64,000 bases of DNA from JALYLC01 sp963743275 (GCA_963743275.1 CAVUPB010000005.1:124001-188000), one strand, 5' to 3'; positions 8,257 to 16,510 are shown, counted from the stretch's first letter. Numbers and translations: made by a program. Notes: generated by a model not told the origin, from the sequence alone.

Positions 8257-9834
8257 CTACGGGCGCTTGTGCTTCACCTTCGGCGCGGCCGTCTTGGGCT
8301 TCGGCTTCGGCTTGACGGCCTGCACCCCGACCGCCTTCGCCTTGGCCGCGACGATCGCCCACGGCGCATCGCCGGGCGCGTTGAGGCCTGCGCTCGGGAC
8401 GTCGGCCTGCGTCCACCACTTCGCGCGGTAGACCTGGCCCTCGTAGAGCACGCGGTCGCCTTCGAGATAGACGCTCTCGGGGCTCCACGTGCGCAGCTGC
8501 GGAGGAGCGGTCTGCCGGTCGGACGGCAGGATGGGGCCGATGTAGCGCCAGGGCGTGTCCCACGAGTGCGTCACCGGGGCATCCGGGAGGTCTCCCTGCG
8601 TCCACCACTTCGCCTCGTACACCCGCGCATGCCACACCACCTCGTCGCCGCCCTGGTAGGCACGGCGGGAGCGCCAGATCGGATACGGGCTGATCGCCGG
8701 ATCGTCGCGCGACGCGACTCGCACCGAACGTGCCGCGTTCACGCGCGGACGGCCCGGGATGCGCGCGTCGAGGCGGCCGAGCTCCCAGGTGAACGCGAGC
8801 GGCCGCTGGCTGACGCCGCTGCAGGTGTTGGAGACCTGCGAGCCGGCCTGGGCGCCGCACTGCGAATCGCGGTTGGCCGACCACATCGAGACACGCGCGA
8901 GGCCCAGGCGATTCGCGAGCCCGACCAGCGCGCGCGCGTCGCCGAGCGTGAACTTCTCGCCCGGGACGTCGTTGCGGCCGATCATCGGCGTCACCCCGAT
9001 GCGGGCCCACAACCGGCTCGCGCTCATGCGCTGGCCGGCGCGCCGGTAGATCGCGTCGAGCTGCCGGTGCGTCGCGTCGAGGGCGTGCTCGCCGGCACTG
9101 CGCATCGACTGCCCTGCGGCCCTGCTGCCGCCGTAGTCCATCGTCATGATGTTCACGCCCGCGAGCCGCGCACCGTTCTGGAGCGTGGTGGCAAGCAGCC
9201 CGACGGCCTCGCGCGGCAGCCCGGCGGGGGTCACCGGCAGCGTGAACCACACCCGCAGCCGCTTCCCGGAGGCCCGCGCAGAGCGCTGGAGCTCGGCGAT
9301 CGCGAGCGCCCGGCGCATGTTGGCGGGCGTGTCGGCGAGCGCGGCGCCCTCGATGTCGAAGTCGATGGTGCGGGCGTCGTAGCGCTGGATGACCTCGCCG
9401 TAGGCGGCCGTCAGCGTGGCCTGGTCGCTGCAGGTCGATGCCAGCTCGCTGTTGGCGGCGCCCCCGAAGGAGATGATCGCGTCCCCCCCGCGCTCGCGCA
9501 GCCGCGTGATGCGACGGTCGAGGTCGAGCGCGCGCCCGGCTCCGTCGAGGTCGTAATAGGTGCCCCACGTCGGCGCGCATCCGTTGCGCGGATCGGCGAC
9601 GACGAAGCCGAGCACCTGCGTGAGCGACGGGCTCACGACCGGGTCCTCGAAATGGAACGTGGGCGTCAGGGTGACGTCGTCGTACGGCGCGAACCACGTC
9701 ATCGGAGCCTTCGCGGTGAGCCGCCGGTAGGCGTCGCTGCCCTGCGTCCACCCGGCGGCGCCGAGCCCGACGATCGCCAGGACGAGGACGAGCAGCCGCA
9801 CGAACGACAGCCGCCTGCGCGGAGCCCCCGGCAT
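8257..9834 (-). CDS. membrane-anchored GH18 chitinase-like glycosidase with two CBM5/12 modules
   Basis: A 525-residue protein. One N-terminal membrane anchor (residues 9-28) is followed by a GH18 barrel: FGGAANSEL matches the conserved SxGG strand region, and TIDFDIEG carries the DxDxE catalytic signature with Glu162 as the expected acid. The product-side strand IMTMDYGG is also typical. Two C-terminal carbohydrate-binding modules of the CBM5/12 kind follow (about 395-445 and 455-500), each with the hallmark AKWWTQ; the tail is Lys/Pro-rich. GH18 enzymes cut beta-1,4-GlcNAc polymers by substrate-assisted catalysis. The ATG overlaps the stop of the glycosyltransferase upstream (TGATG), so the two are probably translated together. 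This suggests processing or editing of the polymer that the transferase makes rather than scavenging of external chitin; that is an inference. Confidence 0.85.
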   Translation of the reverse strand: MPGAPRRRLSFVRLLVLVLAIVGLGAAGWTQGSDAYRRLTAKAPMTWFAPYDDVTLTPTFHFEDPVVSPSLTQVLGFVVADPRNGCAPTWGTYYDLDGAGRALDLDRRITRLRERGGDAIISFGGAANSELASTCSDQATLTAAYGEVIQRYDARTIDFDIEGAALADTPANMRRALAIAELQRSARASGKRLRVWFTLPVTPAGLPREAVGLLATTLQNGARLAGVNIMTMDYGGSRAAGQSMRSAGEHALDATHRQLDAIYRRAGQRMSASRLWARIGVTPMIGRNDVPGEKFTLGDARALVGLANRLGLARVSMWSANRDSQCGAQAGSQVSNTCSGVSQRPLAFTWELGRLDARIPGRPRVNAARSVRVASRDDPAISPYPIWRSRRAYQGGDEVVWHARVYEAKWWTQGDLPDAPVTHSWDTPWRYIGPILPSDRQTAPPQLRTWSPESVYLEGDRVLYEGQVYRAKWWTQADVPSAGLNAPGDAPWAIVAAKAKAVGVQAVKPKPKPKTAAPKVKHKRP

Positions 9835-12293
9835 CACGCCTCTCCTTCCGCGATCGGTCCGGCGACGGGGCCGAGGGCGCGGAAGCCGTGGTCGCGGCGC
9901 TCGCCGAGCTCGAGGCCGCCGTCGTCGGCCATGCGGATCACGAGCGAGCTTCCCGGCTTGAGGATCCGGAGGTGCTCTGCGAGCGCGCGCGCGATCACGG
10001 ACGAGTCGCTGTCGGCGAACTCCGCCTCCTCGCGCACCGCGTCTGCCGGGATCCTCTCCTCGTCGAGCAGACGATGGGCCGTGAACATGATCTCGGGCTC
10101 CGGCGTGCGTTCCTGGTCGATCGCGGCGAGCGCCCCGGCGACCGCGACGCCGGCCTGCGTCTCGCCACTCGCGGCCGGGCCGTGATAGAGGACGGTCACC
10201 CAGTCCGGTGCCGCAGGCACGCGCTGCTCGCGCTCGACCGGCCGGTACAGCCAGTCGCCGATGTCGTGGACGATGTCGCCCACGGTGTTCCGGACACCGT
10301 GGAGGGTGAGCATCGCGTAGAGCGTGAGCGTGGCGTTGAAGCCCGAGAACGCCGCGTGCGCATAGCTGCGCGTCGAGATGTCGTTGGCGAGCGTCACGGC
10401 CGACCAGACGACGATCACGAACGGGAGCGTGACGAACGCGAGCGGCGCGATCGTCCGCCGGCTGGTCTTGGGCGTGCGGGCGAAGGCCACCTTCTGGCCG
10501 CCGATGGCCTGACCGAGCGAGCGCACGATGCCCGCCGTGTTGACCGGCAGGAGCATGAGGTTGAGGCCGTACAGGCGCAGCACGTCCGACCGCCGGTAGC
10601 CACTGCGGCGGAGGTCGGTCGCGATCGCGGCGAAGTAGGGAAGCGCCGTCAGGAGCGAGTAGCGGGACAGCAGCGTCTGGTCGAAGGGGTAGAAGAGCAG
10701 CAGCCAGAGCCCGAGGCTCGCCCACGAGATCGACGCGAGGTAGCTGAGGCGCAGGAAGCCCTCGAGCAGCCTCGCCCGGCGGGGCTCGTCCCTGCGCGAG
10801 CGCAGCAGCGTGAGCAGGCGCGGGAGCATGATGAGCCCGCCGTTGGCCCAGCGCTGGCGCTGCACGCAGAGCGCTCCGAAATCGGGAGGGGTCGCGCTGT
10901 AGCTCAGCCGCTCGGGGTAGTTCTCGAGCCGCCAGCCGGCGATGCGCAGGTCGAGGCTCGACTCGGTGTCCTCGATCACCGTGCGGTCCGAGATGTAGCG
11001 CCGGATCACGAACCCGTTGTGCGCCTCCTCGACCATCATCGAGTCGAGCGCGGTCTTGCGCAGGATCGCATTCGCGCCGACCCAGAACGCCGCGTTGTAG
11101 CGGGCCAGGCCCTGGTGGACGATGTGCTGCAGGTCGGTCGTGGCGCCCGCCAGGCGCTCCATCCGCGTGGGCGCTCCCCGGTAGGCGGAGTACGGCGTCT
11201 GCACCACTCCGACATCGGCGCTGTCGGGGCGCTCCATGAAGGCCACGAGGCGGAGGCAGTACTCCGGGAGGAGCATGCTGTCCGCGTCGAGCGTGAGCAC
11301 GTAGTCGGAATTCGGCACCTCGAGGTCGAACGCGCCGCCCCGGACCGGGAGGTGGATGAGGCCGCCGGGCGTTTCGCGCAGGCGGTAGCGCCCGCCCATG
11401 AGGCCGAGATAGCTGTTCAGGTTCATGGCCTTGTTGGGCTCGTGCGAGAGCGACGCGAAGCGCTTGCGCTCGAAGCTCGCGAGGTCGGCGCGGAAGATCC
11501 AGACCAGCCGCCGGTACAGGCGCCGCACGCGCGCGGCGCTGATCTCCGCCTCGGCCGCGGCCGCGTCGCCGAGCGCGCGCGCGACCTCGTCGAGGTCCGC
11601 GATCAGGCGACGCAGCACCTCGTGGACGAGAAACGCGTCGAGATGGTCGTACACCTCCTCGCCGTCGGCGAACTCGCGCAGCCATGCGGCCGCATCGTCG
11701 TAGGTCGCCGCCAGCAGGTCGATGTCGGCTCCCGTGATCGGGCTTCCGGTCGCCGCGGTCGACTCGAACGCGCCGAGCGCCGCCTCGAACTGACGCCGTG
11801 GCGCCTCGAGCATCGCCGCGATCTCGCCCGGGAGCGCGCGCGCCTCCTCGAGCTGGCGCACGTGCTCGGGGTCGCGCGGATTCGGCGGATCGTCGATCAG
11901 CAGGACGGCGCGCAGGTTCGGGAACTCCTGAAGGGCAGCCGTCAGGAGCGTCTGGCGGATGGTGCGCCGCTCTTCACGGTACGAGGGCACGATCACCGTC
12001 AGCGTCGGATTCGCCTCGTCGAAGGCCGCGTCGATCAGCGCGCGCGGCGTGCGACGGTGATCGCGCACGCGCTGGAGGTGACCGAGGCGCGCGAGCAGAT
12101 AGGCGGCCGCAGAGGCGGTGAGCAGGCTGACGAGCATGAGATAGACCGACGCCTCGATCGTGCCGCGCGTGCCGAACGGGTGGTCGAGATAGCGCCGCAG
12201 CTGCTCGACGAAGTACGCGACCCACGCTGCGAGCGTCAGGAACAGGGCGAATCGCGCACCGCTCATGGCGCGGCGCGACGGCACGGCGTGCAT
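9834..12293 (-). CDS. processive GT2 family membrane glycosyltransferase (cellulose/chitin-synthase-like)
   Basis: An 819-residue polytopic protein. Two N-terminal membrane helices (about 14-30 and 45-70) precede a GT2 core: TVIVPSYREE, the first Asp pair LLIDD (134-135), the metal/UDP site LTLDADS (about 336), the acceptor motif VIEDTESSLDL and the product-binding QRQRW typical of processive beta-glycan synthases. At least five C-terminal helices form the likely translocation channel, followed by a soluble tail. About 200 residues, mostly helical, separate the two Asp motifs, over 100 more than usual. The substrate is unknown; the coupled GH18 protein with chitin-binding modules hints at a GlcNAc-containing polymer. 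ATG 12293 was chosen; ATG 12266 (MSGARF) is an alternative and neither has a strong ribosome-binding site. Confidence 0.85.
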   Translation of the reverse strand: MHAVPSRRAMSGARFALFLTLAAWVAYFVEQLRRYLDHPFGTRGTIEASVYLMLVSLLTASAAAYLLARLGHLQRVRDHRRTPRALIDAAFDEANPTLTVIVPSYREERRTIRQTLLTAALQEFPNLRAVLLIDDPPNPRDPEHVRQLEEARALPGEIAAMLEAPRRQFEAALGAFESTAATGSPITGADIDLLAATYDDAAAWLREFADGEEVYDHLDAFLVHEVLRRLIADLDEVARALGDAAAAEAEISAARVRRLYRRLVWIFRADLASFERKRFASLSHEPNKAMNLNSYLGLMGGRYRLRETPGGLIHLPVRGGAFDLEVPNSDYVLTLDADSMLLPEYCLRLVAFMERPDSADVGVVQTPYSAYRGAPTRMERLAGATTDLQHIVHQGLARYNAAFWVGANAILRKTALDSMMVEEAHNGFVIRRYISDRTVIEDTESSLDLRIAGWRLENYPERLSYSATPPDFGALCVQRQRWANGGLIMLPRLLTLLRSRRDEPRRARLLEGFLRLSYLASISWASLGLWLLLFYPFDQTLLSRYSLLTALPYFAAIATDLRRSGYRRSDVLRLYGLNLMLLPVNTAGIVRSLGQAIGGQKVAFARTPKTSRRTIAPLAFVTLPFVIVVWSAVTLANDISTRSYAHAAFSGFNATLTLYAMLTLHGVRNTVGDIVHDIGDWLYRPVEREQRVPAAPDWVTVLYHGPAASGETQAGVAVAGALAAIDQERTPEPEIMFTAHRLLDEERIPADAVREEAEFADSDSSVIARALAEHLRILKPGSSLVIRMADDGGLELGERRDHGFRALGPVAGPIAEGEA

Positions 12294-12542
12294 GATCGGA
12301 GCAGCACCGAACGTGCGCTCGCAACCCCACTGCCGTCGTTGCCGCGGCACCTGATCGGCATTTGCGGATCGTCGTCCGCGCCTGCGAATTCGCACGCAAA
12401 AACCTCTGAAACCTCGCTGCCCCCGCGCAAGCTTTGCATCCGCCGCGCACAATTCCGTGCAACTCTCCACGATCGGCGGGCCAACTGGCCGAACGGCGAG
12501 GATGCATGCGTGTGGGTGCGCGGGTCGAAAGCGAGCGTGGTG
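12294..12542. promoter_or_regulatory. divergent intergenic region with nested palindromes
   Basis: This stretch separates the divergent glycosyltransferase and VOC genes and is visibly less GC-rich than its surroundings. It contains the perfect 12-bp palindrome TGCGAATTCGCA (12383-12394), enclosed by a wider inverted repeat TTTGCG (12361-12366) / CGCAAA (12395-12400). Such nested symmetry is typical of an operator for a dimeric regulator, but no regulator gene is adjacent. Assignment as a regulatory site is inference. Confidence 0.4.
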
Positions 12543-12983
12543 ATGAGAGAGATGGGCGATTCGACCGACCGGGACGGCTCCGTGCGGGAGCTGCGGCTGG
12601 TCGTGACCGCCGCCGACTTCGACGAGGCGCTGCGGTTCTACCGCGACGTCCTCGGGTTGCGCGAGCGCGAGGCCTACTCGTCGGAGGACGGCCGCGTCGT
12701 CATCCTCGAGGCGGGCCGCGCGACGCTCGAGCTGACCGACCCTCCGCATGCCGCCTACATCGACGACGTCGAGGTCGGGCACCGCGTCGCCGGCCACGTC
12801 CGCGTGGCCTTCGAGGTCGGCGACGCGCGCGCGACCATGCACGCGCTGGCCGGGGCCGGAGCGACCGTGATCGCGGAGCCGACGGTCACGCCGTGGAATT
12901 CGCTCAACGCCCGGCTCGAGGCGCCGGCCGGCCTGCAGCTGACGCTGTTCCAGGAGCTCGGCGCCGCCGGCGACGCCGGCTGA
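12543..12983 (+). CDS. VOC/glyoxalase-superfamily protein
   Basis: A 146-residue protein with one VOC fold made of two beta-alpha-beta-beta-beta units: ELRLVVTAADFDEALRFYRD at the start, the strand-turn GRVVILEAGRATLELTD, and a C-terminal VTPWNSLNARLEAP ending in QLTLFQE, where the metal-ligand Glu of the superfamily usually lies. VOC proteins include glyoxalases, dioxygenases and antibiotic-binding proteins; the substrate cannot be inferred here. It is 20 nt upstream of a metallophosphoesterase gene and probably co-transcribed. ATG 12543 and ATG 12552 are both possible starts. Confidence 0.75.
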   Translation: MREMGDSTDRDGSVRELRLVVTAADFDEALRFYRDVLGLREREAYSSEDGRVVILEAGRATLELTDPPHAAYIDDVEVGHRVAGHVRVAFEVGDARATMHALAGAGATVIAEPTVTPWNSLNARLEAPAGLQLTLFQELGAAGDAG

Positions 12984-13003
12984 GGGCCGCACCACAGCGA
13001 CCG

Positions 13004-13630
13004 ATGCGTTTCGTGTGCCTCGCCGACCTCCACGGCTACCTGCCGGAGGTGCCTCCGTGCGACGTCCTGCTCGTCGCGGGCGACGTCTGCCCGACGAGCG
13101 ACGAGCGCCCGGAGGCGCAACGGCGCTGGCTGGGCTCCACGTTCGCGCGCTGGCTCGCCGAGGTGCCCGCCGCGACCGTGATCGGCGTGGCCGGCAACCA
13201 CGACTTCGTCGGCGAGTCCGACCCCGCCGCACTGCGCGACCTCGACTGGCACTACCTCCAGGACGAGACCGCCGAGATCGGCGGCGTCTCCTACTTCGGC
13301 TCGCCGTGGACGCTGCCGTTCCAGGACTGGGCGTTCATGCTCGACGAGGCCGGCCTGGCCGAGCGCTGGAGCCGCATCCCCGACGGGATCGACGTCATGT
13401 GCGTGCACTCCCCGCCGCTCGGCTACGGCGACTGGATCGCCGGCGAGACGATCGGCTCGCCGTCGCTGCTCGCGGCGATCGACGCGCGGGCGCCGAAGCT
13501 GTGCGTCTTCGGCCACCTGCACCAGGGCTACGGCCGCTGGCGGCGCGGCGCGAGCGAGCTCGTGAACGCCGCCTACTGCGGCATGGACTACCGGCCCGCC
13601 CACCAGCCGGTCGTCATCGACCTCGACTAG
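13004..13630 (+). CDS. calcineurin-like metallophosphoesterase
   Basis: A 208-residue single-domain enzyme carrying all the metallophosphoesterase blocks in order: DLHG near the N-terminus, VAGDVCP, GVAGNHDF, VHSPP and FGHLHQG. These bind a di-metal centre that hydrolyses phosphomono- or diesters. The compact size and SPWTLPFQDWAF segment resemble MPPED-type phosphodiesterases rather than nucleases of the SbcD type. No signal peptide, so cytoplasmic. It follows the VOC gene by 20 nt and is closed by a strong palindromic terminator. Confidence 0.85.
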   Translation: MRFVCLADLHGYLPEVPPCDVLLVAGDVCPTSDERPEAQRRWLGSTFARWLAEVPAATVIGVAGNHDFVGESDPAALRDLDWHYLQDETAEIGGVSYFGSPWTLPFQDWAFMLDEAGLAERWSRIPDGIDVMCVHSPPLGYGDWIAGETIGSPSLLAAIDARAPKLCVFGHLHQGYGRWRRGASELVNAAYCGMDYRPAHQPVVIDLD

Positions 13631-13640
13631 CGCACGCGCC

Positions 13641-13673
13641 GGGGCCGGGCACGCACGGTGCGTGCCCGGCCCC
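13641..13673. terminator. bidirectional hairpin terminator
   Basis: GGGGCCGGGCACGCAC (13641-13656) and its exact complement (13658-13673) flank a single central G, a 16-bp perfect palindrome between the convergent metallophosphoesterase and ferritin-like genes. It lacks a T-tract, as is common for hairpin terminators in GC-rich actinobacteria. Confidence 0.7.
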
Positions 13674-13685
13674 GGAACGCGCCAC

Positions 13686-14366
13686 CTACATCGTCGTGAT
13701 GAACCCCGTGCCCGTGACGATCTTGAGCACCTGCGCCTGCGAGCGCGCCGGGTCGAACGGGGCCGGGGCCGGCACCGGGTCGGAGCCGCGGCCGATGATG
13801 TCGCGCACCCAGGCGGCGTGGCGCGCCTCGACCGAGTGCACCGAGAGGGCCGCCGCGAGCGTCTTCTTGTTCGCGATCAGCGGCGCCGCGCCGGCATAGG
13901 CCGAGACGCCCGTGTCCTCGAGCACCATGGCCGTCTTGAGGAACGTCGCCTGCTTGCCCGTCGTGCCCTTGAAGTCGAACATGGGCTTCTTGACGGCCTT
14001 GGAGCCGAGCGCGCCCTTGAGGAACGTGACGTGCGCAGCCTCGTCGTGGGCCACGGCCTTCGCGAACGCGACCGCCTCGCCCGAGAGCTTGCCCTTGCTC
14101 ACGGCCTCGGCGTAGAACGCCGCCTCGAGATACTCGAGCGTGAGCGCGAAGTTGAGGATGTCGACGTCGCCGGCCGTCGCCCGCGTCGAGCCTGCGAGCG
14201 CGCTCGCAGGCAGCGAGCCGAGCAGCGCGGAGCCGCCGAGCAGCGCGGAGCCGCCGAGCACGACGCGCCGCAGCGCGTCGGCGCGCGTCACGCCCGCGCG
14301 CCCGGCCGTCTCCTGGATGGCGCCGTCCACGTCGATCTCGCCCAGCGTCAGATGGGTATCCGTCAT
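13686..14366 (-). CDS. exported ferritin-like domain protein
   Basis: A 226-residue protein. Residues about 30-60 form an export signal with a tandem GGSALLGGSALLG repeat ending near PASALA. The body is a four-helix ferritin-like bundle (Ferritin_2 type): NFALTLEYLEAAFYAEA supplies Glu and Tyr, AVAHDEAAHVTFLK the ExxH pair, and SVHSVEARHAAWVRD the matching helix near the C-terminus. These Glu/His residues are those expected of a carboxylate-bridged di-iron site, although many members have no known activity. The start has a good ribosome-binding site (GGAAAGGA). Its neighbours, a ferric-reductase-like flavoprotein and Dps, support a role in iron or oxidative-stress handling; this is an inference. 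Confidence 0.8.
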   Translation of the reverse strand: MTDTHLTLGEIDVDGAIQETAGRAGVTRADALRRVVLGGSALLGGSALLGSLPASALAGSTRATAGDVDILNFALTLEYLEAAFYAEAVSKGKLSGEAVAFAKAVAHDEAAHVTFLKGALGSKAVKKPMFDFKGTTGKQATFLKTAMVLEDTGVSAYAGAAPLIANKKTLAAALSVHSVEARHAAWVRDIIGRGSDPVPAPAPFDPARSQAQVLKIVTGTGFITTM

Positions 14367-14479
14367 GATCGTCCTTTCCGAACCTGTGGAACGTCTCGCG
14401 AGTCAGCCGCCCGCCGAGCGGCTGCGGCGAAACCCGTCGCCACTCGTTCGCAGCGCGTGCGCGGCCGGTTCGGGGGATC

Positions 14480-15799
14480 TCAGAAGCGCTCGGCGTGCAC
14501 GTGCTTGCGCGGGAAGCCCACGGCCGCGAGGGCGAGCTCGGCACCGTCGACCATCGCGGGCGGCCCGCAGATGAAGGCGTCGACCGGGCGCGGGCCCGAG
14601 CCGAGCACGCGCGTCAGAAGCGCGGCGTCGATGCGGCCGCGCTCGCCGCTCCAGCCTTCGTGCGGAGCCGACAGCACGATCACGATGCGGATGCCCCGCA
14701 GGCCGTCGAGCGCCGTGAGCTCCTCGCGGAACGTCGTGTCGTCCCAGCGCCTGCTGCCGTAGACGAGCGTCACGGGCGTCGTGTCGCCCGCGTCGGCCAT
14801 CGTGCGCACGATGCTCATCGCGGGCGTGATCCCGATGCCGGCGACGACGAGGAGCAGCGGCACTCCGGCGCGCGGCTCGAACGAGCCGTGGGGGCCGTCG
14901 ACGAGCAGCGCCGTGCCCGGGCGCAGCCGGTCGAGGCCAGTGGTGAAGTCGCCCGCCTCCTTGATCGTGAACTCGGGCGAGGCCGGGCGGTACGCGCTGG
15001 AGGCGTACGAGAACGGATGCTCGGCAAGTGCGAGCGGCGCGTCGGCGAGCTTGAGCCAGGCGAACGATCCCGGCGAGAAGCGGGTGCCGGCATGCCCGGC
15101 GGCCTCGAGCGCCACCGTCGTCGCCCCGCCCCGCTCACGCCGGACCTCCCGCACGCGGAAGCGGCGCCGGGCCGAGCGCAGGGGCCGGCCGATGCGGAGG
15201 TGGAAGAGCGCTCCCGTCGCGCCCACGGCCGCGAGCGCCGACGACAGCCACACCGACGAGAGACTCATGAAGCGCCCGACGCCGACGAGATGCACGAACG
15301 CGAAGCCGAGCGCCGCCAGCCCGAGGACGCAGTGAATGGCGCGCCAGTCCTCGTAGGACAGACGCAGCCGCTTGCGCCAGATCGACGTCGAGAGGATGCC
15401 GCCGAGCGCGAGAACGCTCGAGACGGCCGCCTCCGCGCGCCACGGCGCGATACCGGGTACGAAGAGGCGGAACTTCGCCGGGTCGTCGGCGAGCAGGATC
15501 ACGACGTGAACGACGACGAGCGCGATCATCGCGCTCCCGATCTGCTTGTGGAAGCGCAGCAGCACGTCGACCCCGAACGGCGCCGTGAACGCGCGCGCGC
15601 GAGCAGGCAGGACGAGCTGCAGCGCCAGCATCGTGAAGGCGCCGAAGCCGAGCGCCGCCGACACGTCGACCGCGAACGGGCGTCCGGACGGCCGCGGCCC
15701 CACGAGCGCGAACACGAGCGGCATCACCACGACGAGCAGGTAGAGCGCGAGCCAGAGCGTTCTCGCCCGGCCCGCGCTCTCGTGACTCCCGCTCGTCAT
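14480..15799 (-). CDS. ferric-reductase-like transmembrane flavoprotein (FNR family)
   Basis: A 439-residue protein. The N-terminal half has about six membrane helices with paired histidines (LLRFHKQIG, VVVHVV, WRAIHCVLG, FVHLVG) expected to bind two hemes as in ferric reductases and NADPH oxidases. The C-terminal half is a ferredoxin-NADP reductase module: EHPFSYAS for FAD, the nucleotide-binding GIGITPAMS and the late motif FICGPPAMV. By family it would carry electrons from NAD(P)H through FAD and heme across the membrane; acceptor unknown. The start lies within the end of the upstream small membrane-protein gene, so the two are likely coupled. The next gene in the same direction is the ferritin-like protein after a gap of 113 bp. 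Confidence 0.82.
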   Translation of the reverse strand: MTSGSHESAGRARTLWLALYLLVVVMPLVFALVGPRPSGRPFAVDVSAALGFGAFTMLALQLVLPARARAFTAPFGVDVLLRFHKQIGSAMIALVVVHVVILLADDPAKFRLFVPGIAPWRAEAAVSSVLALGGILSTSIWRKRLRLSYEDWRAIHCVLGLAALGFAFVHLVGVGRFMSLSSVWLSSALAAVGATGALFHLRIGRPLRSARRRFRVREVRRERGGATTVALEAAGHAGTRFSPGSFAWLKLADAPLALAEHPFSYASSAYRPASPEFTIKEAGDFTTGLDRLRPGTALLVDGPHGSFEPRAGVPLLLVVAGIGITPAMSIVRTMADAGDTTPVTLVYGSRRWDDTTFREELTALDGLRGIRIVIVLSAPHEGWSGERGRIDAALLTRVLGSGPRPVDAFICGPPAMVDGAELALAAVGFPRKHVHAERF

Positions 15800-16162
15800 C
15801 TACGTGCTGATCCCTTGGCGGATGCGGCCGCCGTGGCTGCGCGCCGCGGCTGCGACGGCCTTGCGTGCGTGCGCCGCGGCGCGGTCGCCACGATATGGGC
15901 GTCGACGGTGCAGAGCCCGCCGCGCCTGGAGACCGCCGACTGCGAGACCACGGCCTCGACGAGCACCTTGGTCGTCGTCCGCTTCATCTTGCTGGTCGCG
16001 GGCACGCCCGTGGACTGCTTCCGTGACGGCCGGGAGCACCGGAAGAGTCCGGCCACGGCTGAACACCCCGCCCTTGGCCGTCGCCGCGATGCCGACGGAC
16101 AGCGCGAGGACGAAGCCGATGACGGCGATGGTCACTCCTCCGATGGCTTCTCGCCGCTTCAC
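15800..16162 (-). pseudogene. small membrane/exported protein with apparent frame breaks
   Basis: GTG 16162 is preceded by a strong ribosome-binding site (GGAAGGAG) and opens with a membrane or signal segment (AIGGVTIAVIGFVLALSVGIAA). Third-codon-position GC then switches frame near 16030, where one extra base separates LPVLPAVT from the continuation KQSTGVPATSKMKRTTTKV, and seems to switch back near 15865, giving an end such as HARKAVAAAARSHGG. The intact product would be about 115-120 residues, with a basic tail. I recognise no family. Its end abuts or overlaps the start of the ferric-reductase-like gene, so it probably belongs to that operon. The two frame changes could be assembly errors. 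Confidence 0.45.
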
Positions 16163-16184
16163 CGGTCGCTCCTTCCGGCCGCTG

Positions 16185-16247
16185 TCACACCGAGTGCTGC
16201 GGCGACGGTGCAGGCGCCGCCTGCGATCCTGCTCAGCTTCCTGGTCA
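16185..16247 (-). other. short SD-preceded reading frame (20 codons)
   Basis: ATG 16247 follows an excellent ribosome-binding site (AGGGAGGGG, 5 nt spacing) but reads only 20 codons (MTRKLSRIAGGACTVAQHSV). If one base were missing near 16200, the frame would run on as a signal-peptide-like sequence and end in GTGA overlap with the next start at 16162. It may be a leader peptide, or the real start of a gene damaged by another indel. Confidence 0.25.
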
Positions 16248-16438
16248 TGGTGACCCCTCCCTCGTTGACGGGGAGGAGCCTGCCAACCGTCCCGTTAGCG
16301 ACGGGTTAGCCGCCCGCCACGAATGCGCCAAGGTTCGGAGCCACGGCTGCGGGATTCTGGCGAAACCAGCGAGATCTCCTGCACCCGCCCGCACGGCAGC
16401 GCGATCACGGCCTCGCCGGCGCGCGCCTTCGAGCGCCT

Positions 16439-16463
16439 GTTTCGCCCGTCGCACGCGGGGTAG
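16439..16463 (+). promoter_or_regulatory. putative general-stress sigma-factor promoter of dps
   Basis: GTTT (16439-16442), a 15-nt spacer and GGGTAG (16458-16463) match the actinobacterial SigB/SigF-type promoter pattern GTTT-N14-17-GGGTAT/C at all but the last base. Transcription would begin about 40 nt before the dps start at 16511. dps-like genes are classical general-stress targets. The rest of 16248-16510 shows nothing else I recognise. Confidence 0.55.
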
Positions 16464-16510
16464 GAGTCGACCGAGAAGCGATCCCGTACGGCATTCCGAA
16501 AGGGCACCTC

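Noticed and set aside
14210..14265. Short tandem repeat in the ferritin-like gene as a possible CRISPR or phase-variation tract
   Set aside because: It encodes a doubled GGSALL segment of the export signal, in frame, with only two units; no array or slippage signature.
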